Positions 24,872 to 33,276 of a stretch of DNA of 47,031 nt are shown piece by piece. The stretch lies in assembly GCA_002483465.1 (NCBI GenBank), contig DLHX01000015.1, forward strand, positions 1 through 47,031. The letters are read 5' to 3'. This stretch comes from Micavibrio sp. UBA7657. Lineage in GTDB: Bacteria > Pseudomonadota > Alphaproteobacteria > Micavibrionales > Micavibrionaceae. The position numbers were made by a program, and so were the translations under genes. The notes beneath the pieces are model-generated. The model made no database searches, was not told the DNA's origin, and saw only the letters and a list, made by a program, of their open reading frames with translations. Position 1 is the stretch's first letter; every line of letters starts with the position of its first letter.

Positions 24872-26212
24872 ATGTCTGCAGTCCGGGCTTCATACCATCT
24901 GCTTGAAAAATATGACCGGCCGGTGCCGCGATATACCAGCTTTCCTACAGCGGCGCATTTTAATCATGATATACCCCAAAGCTATCACGCGCATCTTTTA
25001 TCCAGTCTGAATCCTGCGAAAAGCATTTCTTTATATATACACATACCATTCTGCCGTTATCTTTGTCATTACTGTGGATGTCACACCAAGGCAGTCAGCA
25101 GTGATCAGCCCGTGCAGACGTATCTTTTATATCTTCACCGGGAAATCACGAAAGTGGGAGAAACACTGTCATGCAGGCCACACGTTTCCCACATTCATTT
25201 TGGCGGAGGAACGCCGAATATAATCGGAGCAGGGAATATAAAAATCCTGATTGAAAAACTAGGCGTATATTTTGAGATTGATAAAAATACACAAATTGAT
25301 ATTGAAATAGATCCGCGTTTGCTTAATCCTGAGACAATTAATGATTTGTCCATTATAGGTATAAATCGCGTTAGCCTGGGAATGCAGGATTTTAATCCGG
25401 ATGTTCAAAATGCGGTCAATCGTATCCAGCCTTTTGAGAAAGCGCAGGAGGATGTTCTGGCTTTGCGCGAAGCGGGTATCCGCAATATCAACTTCGATAT
25501 GATGATAGGCCTGCCTTTGCAGACACGAGAAAATATTCAACTGAATGCGGAGCGGGCGATATCGCTTTCGCCGGACAGACTGGCTGTGTTTGCATACGCC
25601 CATGTGCCCTGGATGAAAAAGCACCAGAAATTACTTGAAAAATATCCGATACCGGGAACGCGCGAACGCCATGATATGAACGGCATTATGGCGGACAGCC
25701 TTTTGAATGCAGGTTATGAGGCCATCGGCATAGATCATTTTGCCCATGAAAACGATCCTCTGTTCAAGGCGAAGAAAACGGGAGCGCTGCACAGGAATTT
25801 TCAGGGGTATACTTGCGACCAGGCTGAGACGATTATTGGATTGGGCATATCGTCAATCAGCAGTTTTAAAGGCGCTTTCGTACAAAATACTACGGATCCC
25901 AAAGAATACAGGGACTCATTGAAAGAGAATCTTTTTCCCATTAGGCGGGGCCGGGTTCTCACCGATGATGATCTTCAAAGAAGCAGAATTATTGAGCAGA
26001 TTATGTGCTATTTCGAAACAAAATTGGAGGATGTTGAAAATCCTGACTATAATCTGACGCAACTGGACGAATTAAAAAGAGATAAAATCATCCGGTTTGA
26101 CGGTGACCAGCTGGTTGTCACAGAAGAGGGAAAATCTTTTGCCAGGGTCGTCGCCTCCTGCTTTGATCCCTACTACAAATTGGAAGAAGGACGTCATGCT
26201 CGCGCTGTTTGA
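24872..26212 (+). CDS. hemN: Oxygen-independent coproporphyrinogen III oxidase HemN
   Basis: The 446-residue radical-SAM enzyme has YIHIPFCRYLCHYCGC (Cys61/65/68/70), GGGTPN, the DIEIDPR strand and IGIDHFA. It converts coproporphyrinogen III to protoporphyrinogen IX without O2, supplying haem for NarI under anaerobiosis. It starts three bases after the PpiC stop and overlaps nnrS by 17 bp, so it belongs to the nar operon. The segment is visibly more AT-rich than narGHJI, suggesting a different origin. Confidence 0.95.
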   Translation: MSAVRASYHLLEKYDRPVPRYTSFPTAAHFNHDIPQSYHAHLLSSLNPAKSISLYIHIPFCRYLCHYCGCHTKAVSSDQPVQTYLLYLHREITKVGETLSCRPHVSHIHFGGGTPNIIGAGNIKILIEKLGVYFEIDKNTQIDIEIDPRLLNPETINDLSIIGINRVSLGMQDFNPDVQNAVNRIQPFEKAQEDVLALREAGIRNINFDMMIGLPLQTRENIQLNAERAISLSPDRLAVFAYAHVPWMKKHQKLLEKYPIPGTRERHDMNGIMADSLLNAGYEAIGIDHFAHENDPLFKAKKTGALHRNFQGYTCDQAETIIGLGISSISSFKGAFVQNTTDPKEYRDSLKENLFPIRRGRVLTDDDLQRSRIIEQIMCYFETKLEDVENPDYNLTQLDELKRDKIIRFDGDQLVVTEEGKSFARVVASCFDPYYKLEEGRHARAV

Positions 26213-27362
26213 ACATCCCTTCCTTGGTCGTGGTTTTCGTCCGTTCTTCCTGATGGGCGCTCTTTACAGCGTCATAAGCCTGTTGAGCTGGGCCGGGTTT
26301 TATGCCGGTTACATTACGCCCTCCCCGATTCTATTGGATTTCATTTCTTGGCATGCTCATGAATTGATTTATGGTTTTACCATCGCCATAGTCGCCGGAT
26401 TTTTATTGACGGCTGTTGCGAACTGGACCGGTGGCGCGCCGGCAAGGCAAATCCATTTGACAGGATTATGCTTCCTCTGGCTGGCAGGCCGCGTTGTCAT
26501 GAATTTTGATCTAGGTTTTCCCTTATGGCTTATTTATGCCATTGAGGCGGCATTCATCCCGGCGCTTGCTATCAGCCTCTCTATCCCGTTGCTCAAAAGC
26601 TGGAGCAAGAGGAATTTTGTATTTATCGGCTTGTTGTCGGTACTTTTCGCGTGTGACGTCATTTTTCTTCTCAGTGAAAATCGTACCCCTCTTTATGTTG
26701 CGCTGTTCATGATCGTGATTATGATCTCTCTGATCGGGGGAAGGGTTATTCCTGCTTTTACCGTGGGCGCGCTTAGGCAAAAGGGAAAAAAGCTGTACCA
26801 GACAGACCAGAGAAAAATGGATGTTGCGGCTGTTCTTTCTCTGGCTGCCTTAGCGCTTATTCTAGTTTCTTTCGGTTCGGCCAATGCTGTTTTTGGCGTT
26901 ATAGCGATTGTTTCCGCAGCCATACATGCGTTGCGGATGCGCCATTATCATACACGCCATATTTTCCATGACCCGATGTTGTGGATATTGCAGGCCGGTT
27001 ATCTATGGCTTGTTGTTGGATTATTGTTGCTGGGTTTATCCGGCTTTGGCTTTGTGCCGTTTTCCGCCGCTCTGCATGCGCTGACAGCAGGCGCTATAGG
27101 TTCCATGACGCTCGGCATGATGTGCCGCGTGACACTGGGGCATACAGGGAGAAATATAACAGCTTCTCCCCTGACGGCACTTTCTTTTGCTTTGATGATT
27201 TTTGCGGGTGTAATGCGAGTGTTTGGCTCTCTGCTTTTTCCTCAATATACGCTTTTTTGGATCATCGCTTCCGCTTGCATGTGGTCTGCCAATTTTGGTT
27301 TTTATATTCTTACTTACCTGCCTATGCTTTGGCAGCCGAGGCCGGACGGCACGCCGGCCTGA
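26196..27362 (+). CDS. nnrS: NnrS family haem-Cu membrane protein
   Basis: The 388-residue protein has about 12 hydrophobic segments and NnrS signatures: the start LFEHPFLGRGFRPFF, SWHAHELIYGF, GGRVIPAFT, and HALTAGAIGSMTLGMMCRVTLGHTGR. NnrS binds haem and copper and protects cells under nitrosative stress. The ATG at 26196, inside hemN, follows AGAAGGA; the longer frame from 26097 would start deep in hemN. Its last 41 bp overlap the convergent hexapeptide-repeat gene. Confidence 0.92.
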   Translation: MLALFEHPFLGRGFRPFFLMGALYSVISLLSWAGFYAGYITPSPILLDFISWHAHELIYGFTIAIVAGFLLTAVANWTGGAPARQIHLTGLCFLWLAGRVVMNFDLGFPLWLIYAIEAAFIPALAISLSIPLLKSWSKRNFVFIGLLSVLFACDVIFLLSENRTPLYVALFMIVIMISLIGGRVIPAFTVGALRQKGKKLYQTDQRKMDVAAVLSLAALALILVSFGSANAVFGVIAIVSAAIHALRMRHYHTRHIFHDPMLWILQAGYLWLVVGLLLLGLSGFGFVPFSAALHALTAGAIGSMTLGMMCRVTLGHTGRNITASPLTALSFALMIFAGVMRVFGSLLFPQYTLFWIIASACMWSANFGFYILTYLPMLWQPRPDGTPA

Positions 27363-27855
27363 ACAGAAAAGTCAGGTGGCGCCGGATCTTCATCTTTTTG
27401 ATGCAGTACAGGCAAGGATTGGCTCTGGTGGCACCGTAATTGTCATCAAGCAGGGCAGGACAATTCAGGCAGTCTTCCCGATCTGCGCAAAGATGCGCCT
27501 GTTTTAATAGGAGATGTCCTTTGACAACAATATGACGGTTTATAAAACTATCGCCTGAAATTTCAGAAGAGTCCTGTACGATGCAGGCTCCCGATAAAAC
27601 AGCATTCCCCCGTACGCAAGCATGATCTCTGACAATGGAAAAGCCGGATATTTGAGCGTAGTCTGTTACAAGAACATCATCTTTAACCGTGGCGTTTCCA
27701 AATATCTGCGCGTTTTTTCCAATATAAGCCGTATCCTCGACATACGCTGAATTTGCAACCCAGCCGTTGCCGAAAGGATGGTGATGGGCCGGAACGCGTC
27801 CGTTGCCGTCCCCAAAATCATGAAGAGTAATAGAATCGCTTTTTCTATCATGCAT
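27322..27855 (-). CDS. Hexapeptide-repeat (left-handed beta-helix) protein with a Cys-rich tail
   Basis: Residues 40-130 of 177 are imperfect hexapeptide turns (V.NSAY.EDTAYIGKNAQIFGNATVKDDV pattern with I/V/L at i positions), as in LbH and YdcK-like proteins. The final third adds cysteines, C-x5-C-x2-C and later C-x2-C, with basic residues after them, which may bind metal. The start at 27855 has GGGAGG seven bases ahead. It lies downstream of the second Crp/Fnr gene on the same strand. Function unknown; there is no catalytic acetyltransferase motif I recognise. Confidence 0.75.
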   Translation of the reverse strand: MHDRKSDSITLHDFGDGNGRVPAHHHPFGNGWVANSAYVEDTAYIGKNAQIFGNATVKDDVLVTDYAQISGFSIVRDHACVRGNAVLSGACIVQDSSEISGDSFINRHIVVKGHLLLKQAHLCADREDCLNCPALLDDNYGATRANPCLYCIKKMKIRRHLTFLFRPACRPASAAKA

Positions 27856-27948
27856 GGCGCGCCTCCCTGAGAGAGCCTGCACAGTTTTTTTATGTTCTAC
27901 GAATGATTGGACTCTATCACAAAATGTGAGGGAGCGCAAAAAGCGTAA

Positions 27949-28653
27949 TCAACAGGGAATGTCTTTGAAGTCGACTTCGCAGAACTCGGCCAGGGCTTTG
28001 GGGTTGCTTATGGTGACAGAGCGCCCGTCAGCCTCAACGCCGTAAGGCGTTAGTTTGGTTAAAGCCCGCGAGAATGTTTCCGCCTTGATATTCAGGCGCC
28101 TCGAAATAATCAATTTATCATAGGGCAAATGGACGGTCAGAGAGCCTTCTTTGGTGCCAGGCTCCTTTTGGCAAAAACGCAGCAGAAAAGCGCCTATCCG
28201 TTGCGGTGCGGTGCGGTTGGTCACTTGTTCAAGCTGTTGCACCAGATAATGCTGTCGCGCAGCAATAGCGCCCAGCATCCGTAACGCAAAACGACTATCT
28301 TCTTCGATTTTTTTGATAAAATAGTTTCGCGGTATTTCTACCAGTTCCACATCTTCAACGGCCTGGGCGTTAACAGGATACATCTTCCGGTCGCTGAATA
28401 CAGCTGCTTCGGCGAAGGATTCGCCGGGACCAAAAACATGGATGATCGTTTCTTCGCCATCCTTGGATATCCTATAGAGCTTAATCCAGCCTTTTTGAAT
28501 GATAAAAAAGGCATTGGCTTCGTCGCCCATGGCGAATAATTCTCGCGCTTTATCCAGCTTTCTCTGGCGGCAATGCGCCGCGAGCGATTCCGCAGTTTCG
28601 TTCTCAATGCTCTGGAACAGGGGCGACTGCCGTATAGTTCTAACAATACCCAA
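27949..28653 (-). CDS. Crp/Fnr-family regulator, Dnr/NnrR-like
   Basis: The 234-residue protein has a beta-roll (about 10-115), a long dimerisation helix and a winged HTH with recognition helix AETFSRAL (E-x2-S-R, the FNR specificity pattern). It lacks the four-Cys arrangement of FNR, like the NO-responsive Dnr/NnrR group. The start is TTG at 28651-28653 after AAGGT; no ATG occurs before about residue 42. It is divergent from moaA, sharing the box at 28686. Together with the Cys-tailed regulator it could tune the island to oxygen and NO. Confidence 0.88.
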   Translation of the reverse strand: MGIVRTIRQSPLFQSIENETAESLAAHCRQRKLDKARELFAMGDEANAFFIIQKGWIKLYRISKDGEETIIHVFGPGESFAEAAVFSDRKMYPVNAQAVEDVELVEIPRNYFIKKIEEDSRFALRMLGAIAARQHYLVQQLEQVTNRTAPQRIGAFLLRFCQKEPGTKEGSLTVHLPYDKLIISRRLNIKAETFSRALTKLTPYGVEADGRSVTISNPKALAEFCEVDFKDIPC

Positions 28654-28685
28654 TTTTCTACCTTTTTTTGTGATTTTAGCTGGTC

Positions 28686-28699
28686 TTGATTTAGATCAA
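28686..28699 (+). promoter_or_regulatory. Perfect FNR box of the moa operon
   Basis: TTGAT-TTAG-ATCAA with TATCAT (28719-28724) 20 bp further on as -10. Predicted start is near 28732, just ahead of the Moco riboswitch. Confidence 0.85.
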
Positions 28700-28744
28700 G
28701 TCCGGCATTGCCGCCTTCTATCATACTGAAGATATAAGTGATTG

Positions 28745-28862
28745 CCATGGCTTTATCGTCAGGCAGCTCCGAGCCTTTGCAGCCTAAGTCCCTAACGGAT
28801 ATGGCGCATCTGGCCGGGGTCGTATGTGGAAACGCTACGGCCTCCCGTCTTTGGAAAGGAGT
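28745..28862 (+). promoter_or_regulatory. Moco riboswitch in the moaA leader
   Basis: The region has CTCCGAGCC (28767-28775), the two halves of an 11-nt tetraloop receptor CCTAAG (28783-28788) and TATGG (28800-28804), and a hairpin capped by a GAAA loop (28829-28832, stem about 28821-28839 with one bulge), then ACGGCCTCCCG. This is the Moco RNA motif known upstream of moaA, recalled from the family. It ends just before the GGAAAGGAG ribosome site of moaA, and CCTCCC could pair with that site, so translation control is likely. Confidence 0.85.
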
Positions 28863-28866
28863 CAAA

Positions 28867-29856
28867 GTGAGCGTACAAACCGAACTGGCGGACTCTTTTG
28901 GCCGCCGTTTTCCTTATTTGCGGCTGTCTGTTACGGACATCTGTAATTTTCGCTGTTCTTATTGCCTGCCGGACGGATATAAGAAATCCGGTTGCGAATC
29001 TTTTCTGTCACGTGAAGAAATTCTGCGCATGGTTCGGGCTTTTGCGGGACTGGGCGTCTGGAAAATCCGCCTGACAGGCGGTGAGCCGACGGTCCGGGAG
29101 GATTTTATTGATATAGCAAAATCCATTGCAGAAATTCCCGGCGTAAGCAGATTGGTATTTACCACCAATGGCTACCGCCTGCCGGAGCGGGCACAGGATT
29201 ATTATAATGCAGGCCTGCGCGCGATTAATATCAGCATCGATTCCCTTCGCCCCGATCAGTTTAAAAAAATTACCGGACACGACCGTCTGGATGAAATTCT
29301 GGATGGGGTACAGGCGTCCTTTGATGCAGGATTTGATGCAGTCAAGATCAACACAGTTTTGCTTAAAGGGCTTAATGACGGCGAACTTGATTACTTTATT
29401 GATTATGTGGCGAACAAGCCGCTGTCACTACGCTTTATTGAACTTATGCGCACGGGCGGCAATCAGGATTATTTCAAAGCGCACCATCTTTCCGGCGAGG
29501 CTGTAACCGAAAGATTGCTGGCGCGCGGCTGGAGCATCCTGCCGCGCAAGGAAGGAGCTGGTCCCGCCGTTGAGTTTGAACATCCTGAAAGCTTAGGCCG
29601 TATCGGGCTGATTGCGCCCTATTCAAAGGATTTTTGTAAAACCTGCAACCGCCTGCGCGTTTCCGCAAAGGGCGCACTGCACCTGTGTCTGTTCGGCGAG
29701 GGCGGGTATTCGCTCCGGAATTACCTGCAGCAGGATGACCAGATAGAAGAACTTCAGGAAAAAATTCTGCAGCTTATGAATTTCAAGCGTGAAACGCACT
29801 TTTTACATCAGGGAGACAGCGGCGCTACGCCGCATCTGGCATCGATAGGAGGATAA
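28867..29856 (+). CDS. moaA: GTP 3',8-cyclase MoaA
   Basis: The 329-residue radical-SAM enzyme has Cys26/30/33 in DICNFRCSYCLP, TGGEPTVR, and the C-terminal cluster CKTCNRLRVSAKGALHLC, and ends in the conserved Gly-Gly. It performs the first step of Moco synthesis. The start is GTG at 28867 with AAAGGAG seven bases ahead; the longer frame from 28738 is the riboswitch and is rejected. It is the first of seven closely packed genes. Confidence 0.96.
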   Translation: MSVQTELADSFGRRFPYLRLSVTDICNFRCSYCLPDGYKKSGCESFLSREEILRMVRAFAGLGVWKIRLTGGEPTVREDFIDIAKSIAEIPGVSRLVFTTNGYRLPERAQDYYNAGLRAINISIDSLRPDQFKKITGHDRLDEILDGVQASFDAGFDAVKINTVLLKGLNDGELDYFIDYVANKPLSLRFIELMRTGGNQDYFKAHHLSGEAVTERLLARGWSILPRKEGAGPAVEFEHPESLGRIGLIAPYSKDFCKTCNRLRVSAKGALHLCLFGEGGYSLRNYLQQDDQIEELQEKILQLMNFKRETHFLHQGDSGATPHLASIGG

Positions 29857-29859
29857 AAC

Positions 29860-30885
29860 ATGAGCAAAACGAAACAAATCATTGAATTTCCGCCGGCAGC
29901 AAGCCCGCATTTCAAAATGATTGATGTCGGTCGTAAGCGACCCACACGCAGGCGCGCCATCGCCGCCGGGACGATCACTATGAACGCCGAGGCTTTTGAA
30001 AAAGTAAAAAGCGGAACACTACCAAAAGGAAATGTCCTGGCCTTGGCTGAAGCCGCCGGAATTACGGGCGCAAAGAAAACACCGGACCTGATCCCGATGT
30101 GCCATACCCTGCCGCTGGACCAAGTCACGGTTCATTGTGCCTTAAATGATCGGGAAAACAGCATTACCGTCTATTGCCAAGCCGCCGCATTTGCAAAAAC
30201 AGGTGTGGAGATGGAGGCCTTGGCAGGTGCAAGCGCCGCGCTGCTGACCATATGGGACCTGACAAAAGGCGTGGACCCGGCTTTGCGGATCGGGGACGTC
30301 AAACTGTTGGTCAAAACCGGGGGCAAAAGCGGCATCTGGGTCCATCCAGAGGGCATTCCCGACTGGTTAGCCAAGCAGCTTCCCGATACTGAAAGTCTTA
30401 AGGGTAAGAAAGCAGCCGTGCTTGTGATGAGTGACCGCGCATTCCAGGGAGAGTATCAGGACAAATCTGGTCCTGTTTTAGTGGAGCTTCTAAAAAAAGC
30501 AGGGGCGGAGATGGTGGAGTACAAAATAATCCTTGATGATACGCGTGAAATCGCGGAAAGCATCCGCGCTATTTGCCGTACGCATAAACCCGATATTTTG
30601 ATTGCATCTGGAGGCACCGGGCCTGGGCCGCGGGATGTAACGCCGGATGTGCTGAAAGGAATCAGCGACCGGGTTCTTGAGGGACTTGGCGACCTGCTGC
30701 GTAGCGAAAGCCTCCATTTTACCGACACGGCTTGGCTATCACGGATGACGGCCGTCATGGTGGGCTCCACGCTTGTTATCGCGTTTCCCGGAAGCCCGAA
30801 AGCGGTGAAAGAGTGCTGGGACATTATCGAGCCGTTTCTGGCCGATGCTCTCGATAAAATTTCGAAACAAGGATTTGCACGATGA
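29860..30885 (+). CDS. moaCB: MoaC-MoaB fusion (cPMP synthase and molybdopterin adenylyltransferase)
   Basis: The 341-residue protein joins two enzymes. MoaC (about 15-165) shows KMIDVGRKRPTRRRAIA, PMCHTLPLDQV and GVEMEALAGASAALLTIWD, and forms cyclic pyranopterin monophosphate. MoaB/MogA (about 180-341) shows SDRAFQGEYQDKSGP, ASGGTGPGPRDVTPD and FPGSPKAVKECWD, and adenylylates molybdopterin before MoeA. Such fusions are known. Both active-site regions look intact. It starts four bases after moaA and overlaps moaD by ATGA. Confidence 0.95.
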   Translation: MSKTKQIIEFPPAASPHFKMIDVGRKRPTRRRAIAAGTITMNAEAFEKVKSGTLPKGNVLALAEAAGITGAKKTPDLIPMCHTLPLDQVTVHCALNDRENSITVYCQAAAFAKTGVEMEALAGASAALLTIWDLTKGVDPALRIGDVKLLVKTGGKSGIWVHPEGIPDWLAKQLPDTESLKGKKAAVLVMSDRAFQGEYQDKSGPVLVELLKKAGAEMVEYKIILDDTREIAESIRAICRTHKPDILIASGGTGPGPRDVTPDVLKGISDRVLEGLGDLLRSESLHFTDTAWLSRMTAVMVGSTLVIAFPGSPKAVKECWDIIEPFLADALDKISKQGFAR

Positions 30886-31133
30886 CTGAAATTGCCATTC
30901 ATATAAAACTGTTCGGAGCCTTCCGGAAATTTGGAGATGCGCTTGATTTTTCTGTTCCCGCAGGCAGTACGGTTGCGGCAATCAAAAAAGTTATGAGCGA
31001 GTTTATAAAAGGCAAGGAGTCAACGCTGGTTTTTGATTCGGTCCTTGCGAATGACAATGCTGTATTGCCAGATAATTATATTTTTGAGGCGAATGCCAAG
31101 CTCTGCATTCTGCCTCCAGTATGCGGAGGATGA
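30882..31133 (+). CDS. moaD: Molybdopterin synthase small subunit MoaD
   Basis: The 83-residue ubiquitin-like fold protein ends in CGG; the terminal Gly-Gly is adenylated by MoeB and thiocarboxylated. Its N-terminal strand IAIHIKLFGAFRKFG is typical. ATGA overlaps join it to moaCB and to the moaE leader region. Confidence 0.95.
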   Translation: MTEIAIHIKLFGAFRKFGDALDFSVPAGSTVAAIKKVMSEFIKGKESTLVFDSVLANDNAVLPDNYIFEANAKLCILPPVCGG

Positions 31134-31135
31134 TC

Positions 31136-31675
31136 ATGATTCAATCGATTCATACCAGCGTGTCTTCAAATTTTCTGAATATTCAGAATGCTTATGACTT
31201 TGTATCGGACCCGGCGCATGGCGCGGTTGATCTGTTCATCGGCGCAGTTCGTAATCATCATGAGGGCAAGCCCGTAACAGGCATTACATACGATATTCAT
31301 GATGAATTGGCGGTAAAGGAATTTCAGGAAATTTGCATGGAAGCGCAAAATATCTGGGAAGGAATAAAAATTTATCTTTCTCACTATAAAGGCAAGCTGG
31401 ATGTTGGCGGCATTAGCGTGATCATCGCTGTCAGCGCCGCGCATCGGACCGAGGCCTTTGAAGCGTGCCGCTATATCATCGAGGAACTCAAAAAACGTGC
31501 GCCGGTCTGGAAGCAGGAGCATTATGAGCTTGGAAACAGCGAATGGCTGCCCGGCCACAGTCTGATGGCGAATGCGGCGCAACTGGAAGCGCGACTCTTG
31601 CAGGAGGATAAGAAGACACAAAAATCTTCCGGCGGGTGTGGAAACGGAGCGTGTGGCTGTGGCGGACGGAAATAA
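31136..31675 (+). CDS. moaE: Molybdopterin synthase large subunit MoaE with a Gly-Cys tail
   Basis: The 179-residue protein has the MoaE core: AVDLFIGAVRNHHEGKPVTG, SVIIAVSAAHRTEAFEACRYIIEELKKRAPVWKQE with the catalytic Lys region. It transfers two sulfurs from MoaD to cPMP. The start at 31136 has GGAGG six bases ahead; ATGs at 31121 and 31130 are less well placed. It exceeds the usual 150 residues by a tail ending GGCGNGACGCGGRK (three Cys among Gly), much like the tail of NarH in the same island. Confidence 0.93.
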   Translation: MIQSIHTSVSSNFLNIQNAYDFVSDPAHGAVDLFIGAVRNHHEGKPVTGITYDIHDELAVKEFQEICMEAQNIWEGIKIYLSHYKGKLDVGGISVIIAVSAAHRTEAFEACRYIIEELKKRAPVWKQEHYELGNSEWLPGHSLMANAAQLEARLLQEDKKTQKSSGGCGNGACGCGGRK

Positions 31676-32180
31676 TATAGCAGGCGTTGTTCTGGCGGGC
31701 GGGCGTTCTTCTCGCATGGGTCGCAATAAGGCTTTTCTTGAGTATAAGGGTGCGCCTCTTGTAAGTCACATGACCCGGATTTTGGAAGAGGCGGGGCTAA
31801 AGGATGTTTACGTCAGCGGCGATTTGGAAGGCTATCGCTGTATCCCGGATTCGACGCCTTATAATGGCCCTGCCCATGCCATATGCGACGTGATAAAATT
31901 TCTTCAGACGTATGACGGCGCGTTATTCGTGCCCGTGGATATGCCTTTTTTAACATCCGATATTTTACGCGCATTGCTATGCCAGCCGCGCGGTGCTTAT
32001 TTTCAAAACTGCGCACTCCCGGCTTTTATAAAACAGCCATCCTGCGCTCCATCCGTTTCATCTGTCCACCAGCTTTTGCAGGAACTGGATATTACAGCGT
32101 TACCTCTGCCTGCGGAATTTAAGTCGTGCATGGGGAATTTTAACACACCAGAGGAATGGCAGGAGGCTGTACGCGCATGA
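31659..32180 (+). CDS. mobA: Molybdenum cofactor guanylyltransferase MobA
   Basis: The 173-residue nucleotidyltransferase has AGVVLAGGRSSRMGRNKAFLEYKG at the N-terminus (GTP binding), VPVDMPFL and the closing GNFNTPEEW. It attaches GMP to make bis-MGD, required by NarG. Start is uncertain: GTG at 31659 (GGAG nine bases ahead) or GTG at 31653, both inside the 3' end of moaE. It is shorter than E. coli MobA (194). Confidence 0.88.
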   Translation: MADGNNIAGVVLAGGRSSRMGRNKAFLEYKGAPLVSHMTRILEEAGLKDVYVSGDLEGYRCIPDSTPYNGPAHAICDVIKFLQTYDGALFVPVDMPFLTSDILRALLCQPRGAYFQNCALPAFIKQPSCAPSVSSVHQLLQELDITALPLPAEFKSCMGNFNTPEEWQEAVRA

Positions 32181-32515
32181 AGGTCAAAATAGAAAATAAA
32201 AGTCTGCGGTTTAAAATCACGGAAGAAGAATTGATTGTTCTTATGGAGGGTCATTGCGTTCATGAGGAAATCGTGATCATGGACAAAACCCTGATTGTGG
32301 TCATTAATCCTCAAGGGCGGGGAACCGGTATAGAAGCGCGGCTGGTTCAGGATAAGAACGAAGCTTATTTGAATCTTCTTTTGCCAGCATCCAAAGTTCA
32401 GGAGCTGTCGGATATGGGCCGTAGCCGTGCCGGTTTGCAACAGCAGATGGAAAATCTTTCTATTACTCTTCAGGTCGACGTGCGCGCTGACAGCCGGAAA
32501 GCTGTCGCGCGATGA
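32177..32515 (+). CDS. DUF7009-like small protein in the Moco operon
   Basis: The 112-residue soluble protein begins MKVKIENKSLRFKITEEEL and is mostly beta, with no signal or membrane segment. The opening recalls DUF7009 proteins (MKIRIxxNSIRLRLxxxE), unstudied and often beside Moco genes; this is from memory. The ATG overlaps the mobA stop (ATGA), and the gene overlaps the TSUP gene by ATGA, so it is translated with the Moco set. Biochemical role unknown. Confidence 0.75.
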   Translation: MKVKIENKSLRFKITEEELIVLMEGHCVHEEIVIMDKTLIVVINPQGRGTGIEARLVQDKNEAYLNLLLPASKVQELSDMGRSRAGLQQQMENLSITLQVDVRADSRKAVAR

Positions 32516-33276
32516 TATGGCTACCACTTTCCTTTTTTATTACTGCCGCTCTCTATGCATCCGTCGGTTTCGCGGGCGGATCAACTTACAACGCTTTACT
32601 GGTTCTGGCGGGAACGGACTACCGTATACTGCCGACGATTGCGCTTTTCTGTAACCTGATTGTTGCGTGCGGAGGAACATACAGATTTGCGCGCGCTGGT
32701 CATGTCGAAATTGTGCGTATTGTCCCTTGGATTGTAACATCCGTACCGGCAGCATGGTTGGGCGGGTATCTTCACGTTTCTGAAACGGTGTTTGTCGGCC
32801 TTCTGGGCTTGTCTCTTTTGGCTGCCGGCCTGAAAATGTTCTTTAAAAAATCTGATGAAATTGTTCTTGAAAAATCTTCAGCTTACAAATGGAAACCTTT
32901 GGCTCCTCTTATTGGTATGACCCTGGGCCTGCTGGCCGGTCTTGTCGGTATCGGCGGCGGGATTTTTCTTGCGCCGGTTCTCCATCTCTTGCGCTGGGAC
33001 AACGCAAAGAAAATCGCTGCGATGTGCAGCGTTTTTATTCTTGTCAATTCAATTGCGGGATTGGCCGGGCAAGCGATGAAGCTAAGCGATACGCAGCTTT
33101 TAGCGGATATAACGCCTTACTGGATATTATTCCCCGCCGTTCTGATAGGCGGGCAAATAGGCTCCTATATGGGAGTTGTTCGTTTAAATCCTGATATGCT
33201 GCGTATCTTGACAGCGCTCCTGATTTTGTATGTATCGGGACGGCTTCTCCTGCGCTGGTATGGAATGGTTTCTTAA
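32512..33276 (+). CDS. TSUP (TauE/SafE) family permease
   Basis: The 254-residue inner-membrane protein has about eight helices in two repeats, with the family glycine motifs FAGGSTYNALL near residue 21 and GLVGIGGGIFLAPVL near residue 143. Family members move sulfite, sulfoacetate and related sulfur anions. Being last in the Moco operon, it might serve sulfur or oxyanion traffic for the cofactor, but that is inference. It overlaps the convergent moeB gene by 4 bp. Confidence 0.9.
   Translation: MIWLPLSFFITAALYASVGFAGGSTYNALLVLAGTDYRILPTIALFCNLIVACGGTYRFARAGHVEIVRIVPWIVTSVPAAWLGGYLHVSETVFVGLLGLSLLAAGLKMFFKKSDEIVLEKSSAYKWKPLAPLIGMTLGLLAGLVGIGGGIFLAPVLHLLRWDNAKKIAAMCSVFILVNSIAGLAGQAMKLSDTQLLADITPYWILFPAVLIGGQIGSYMGVVRLNPDMLRILTALLILYVSGRLLLRWYGMVS

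Noticed and set aside
28738..28866. N-terminal extension of moaA by 43 codons
   Set aside because: This stretch is the Moco riboswitch; GTG at 28867 has AAAGGAG and gives the normal family length.
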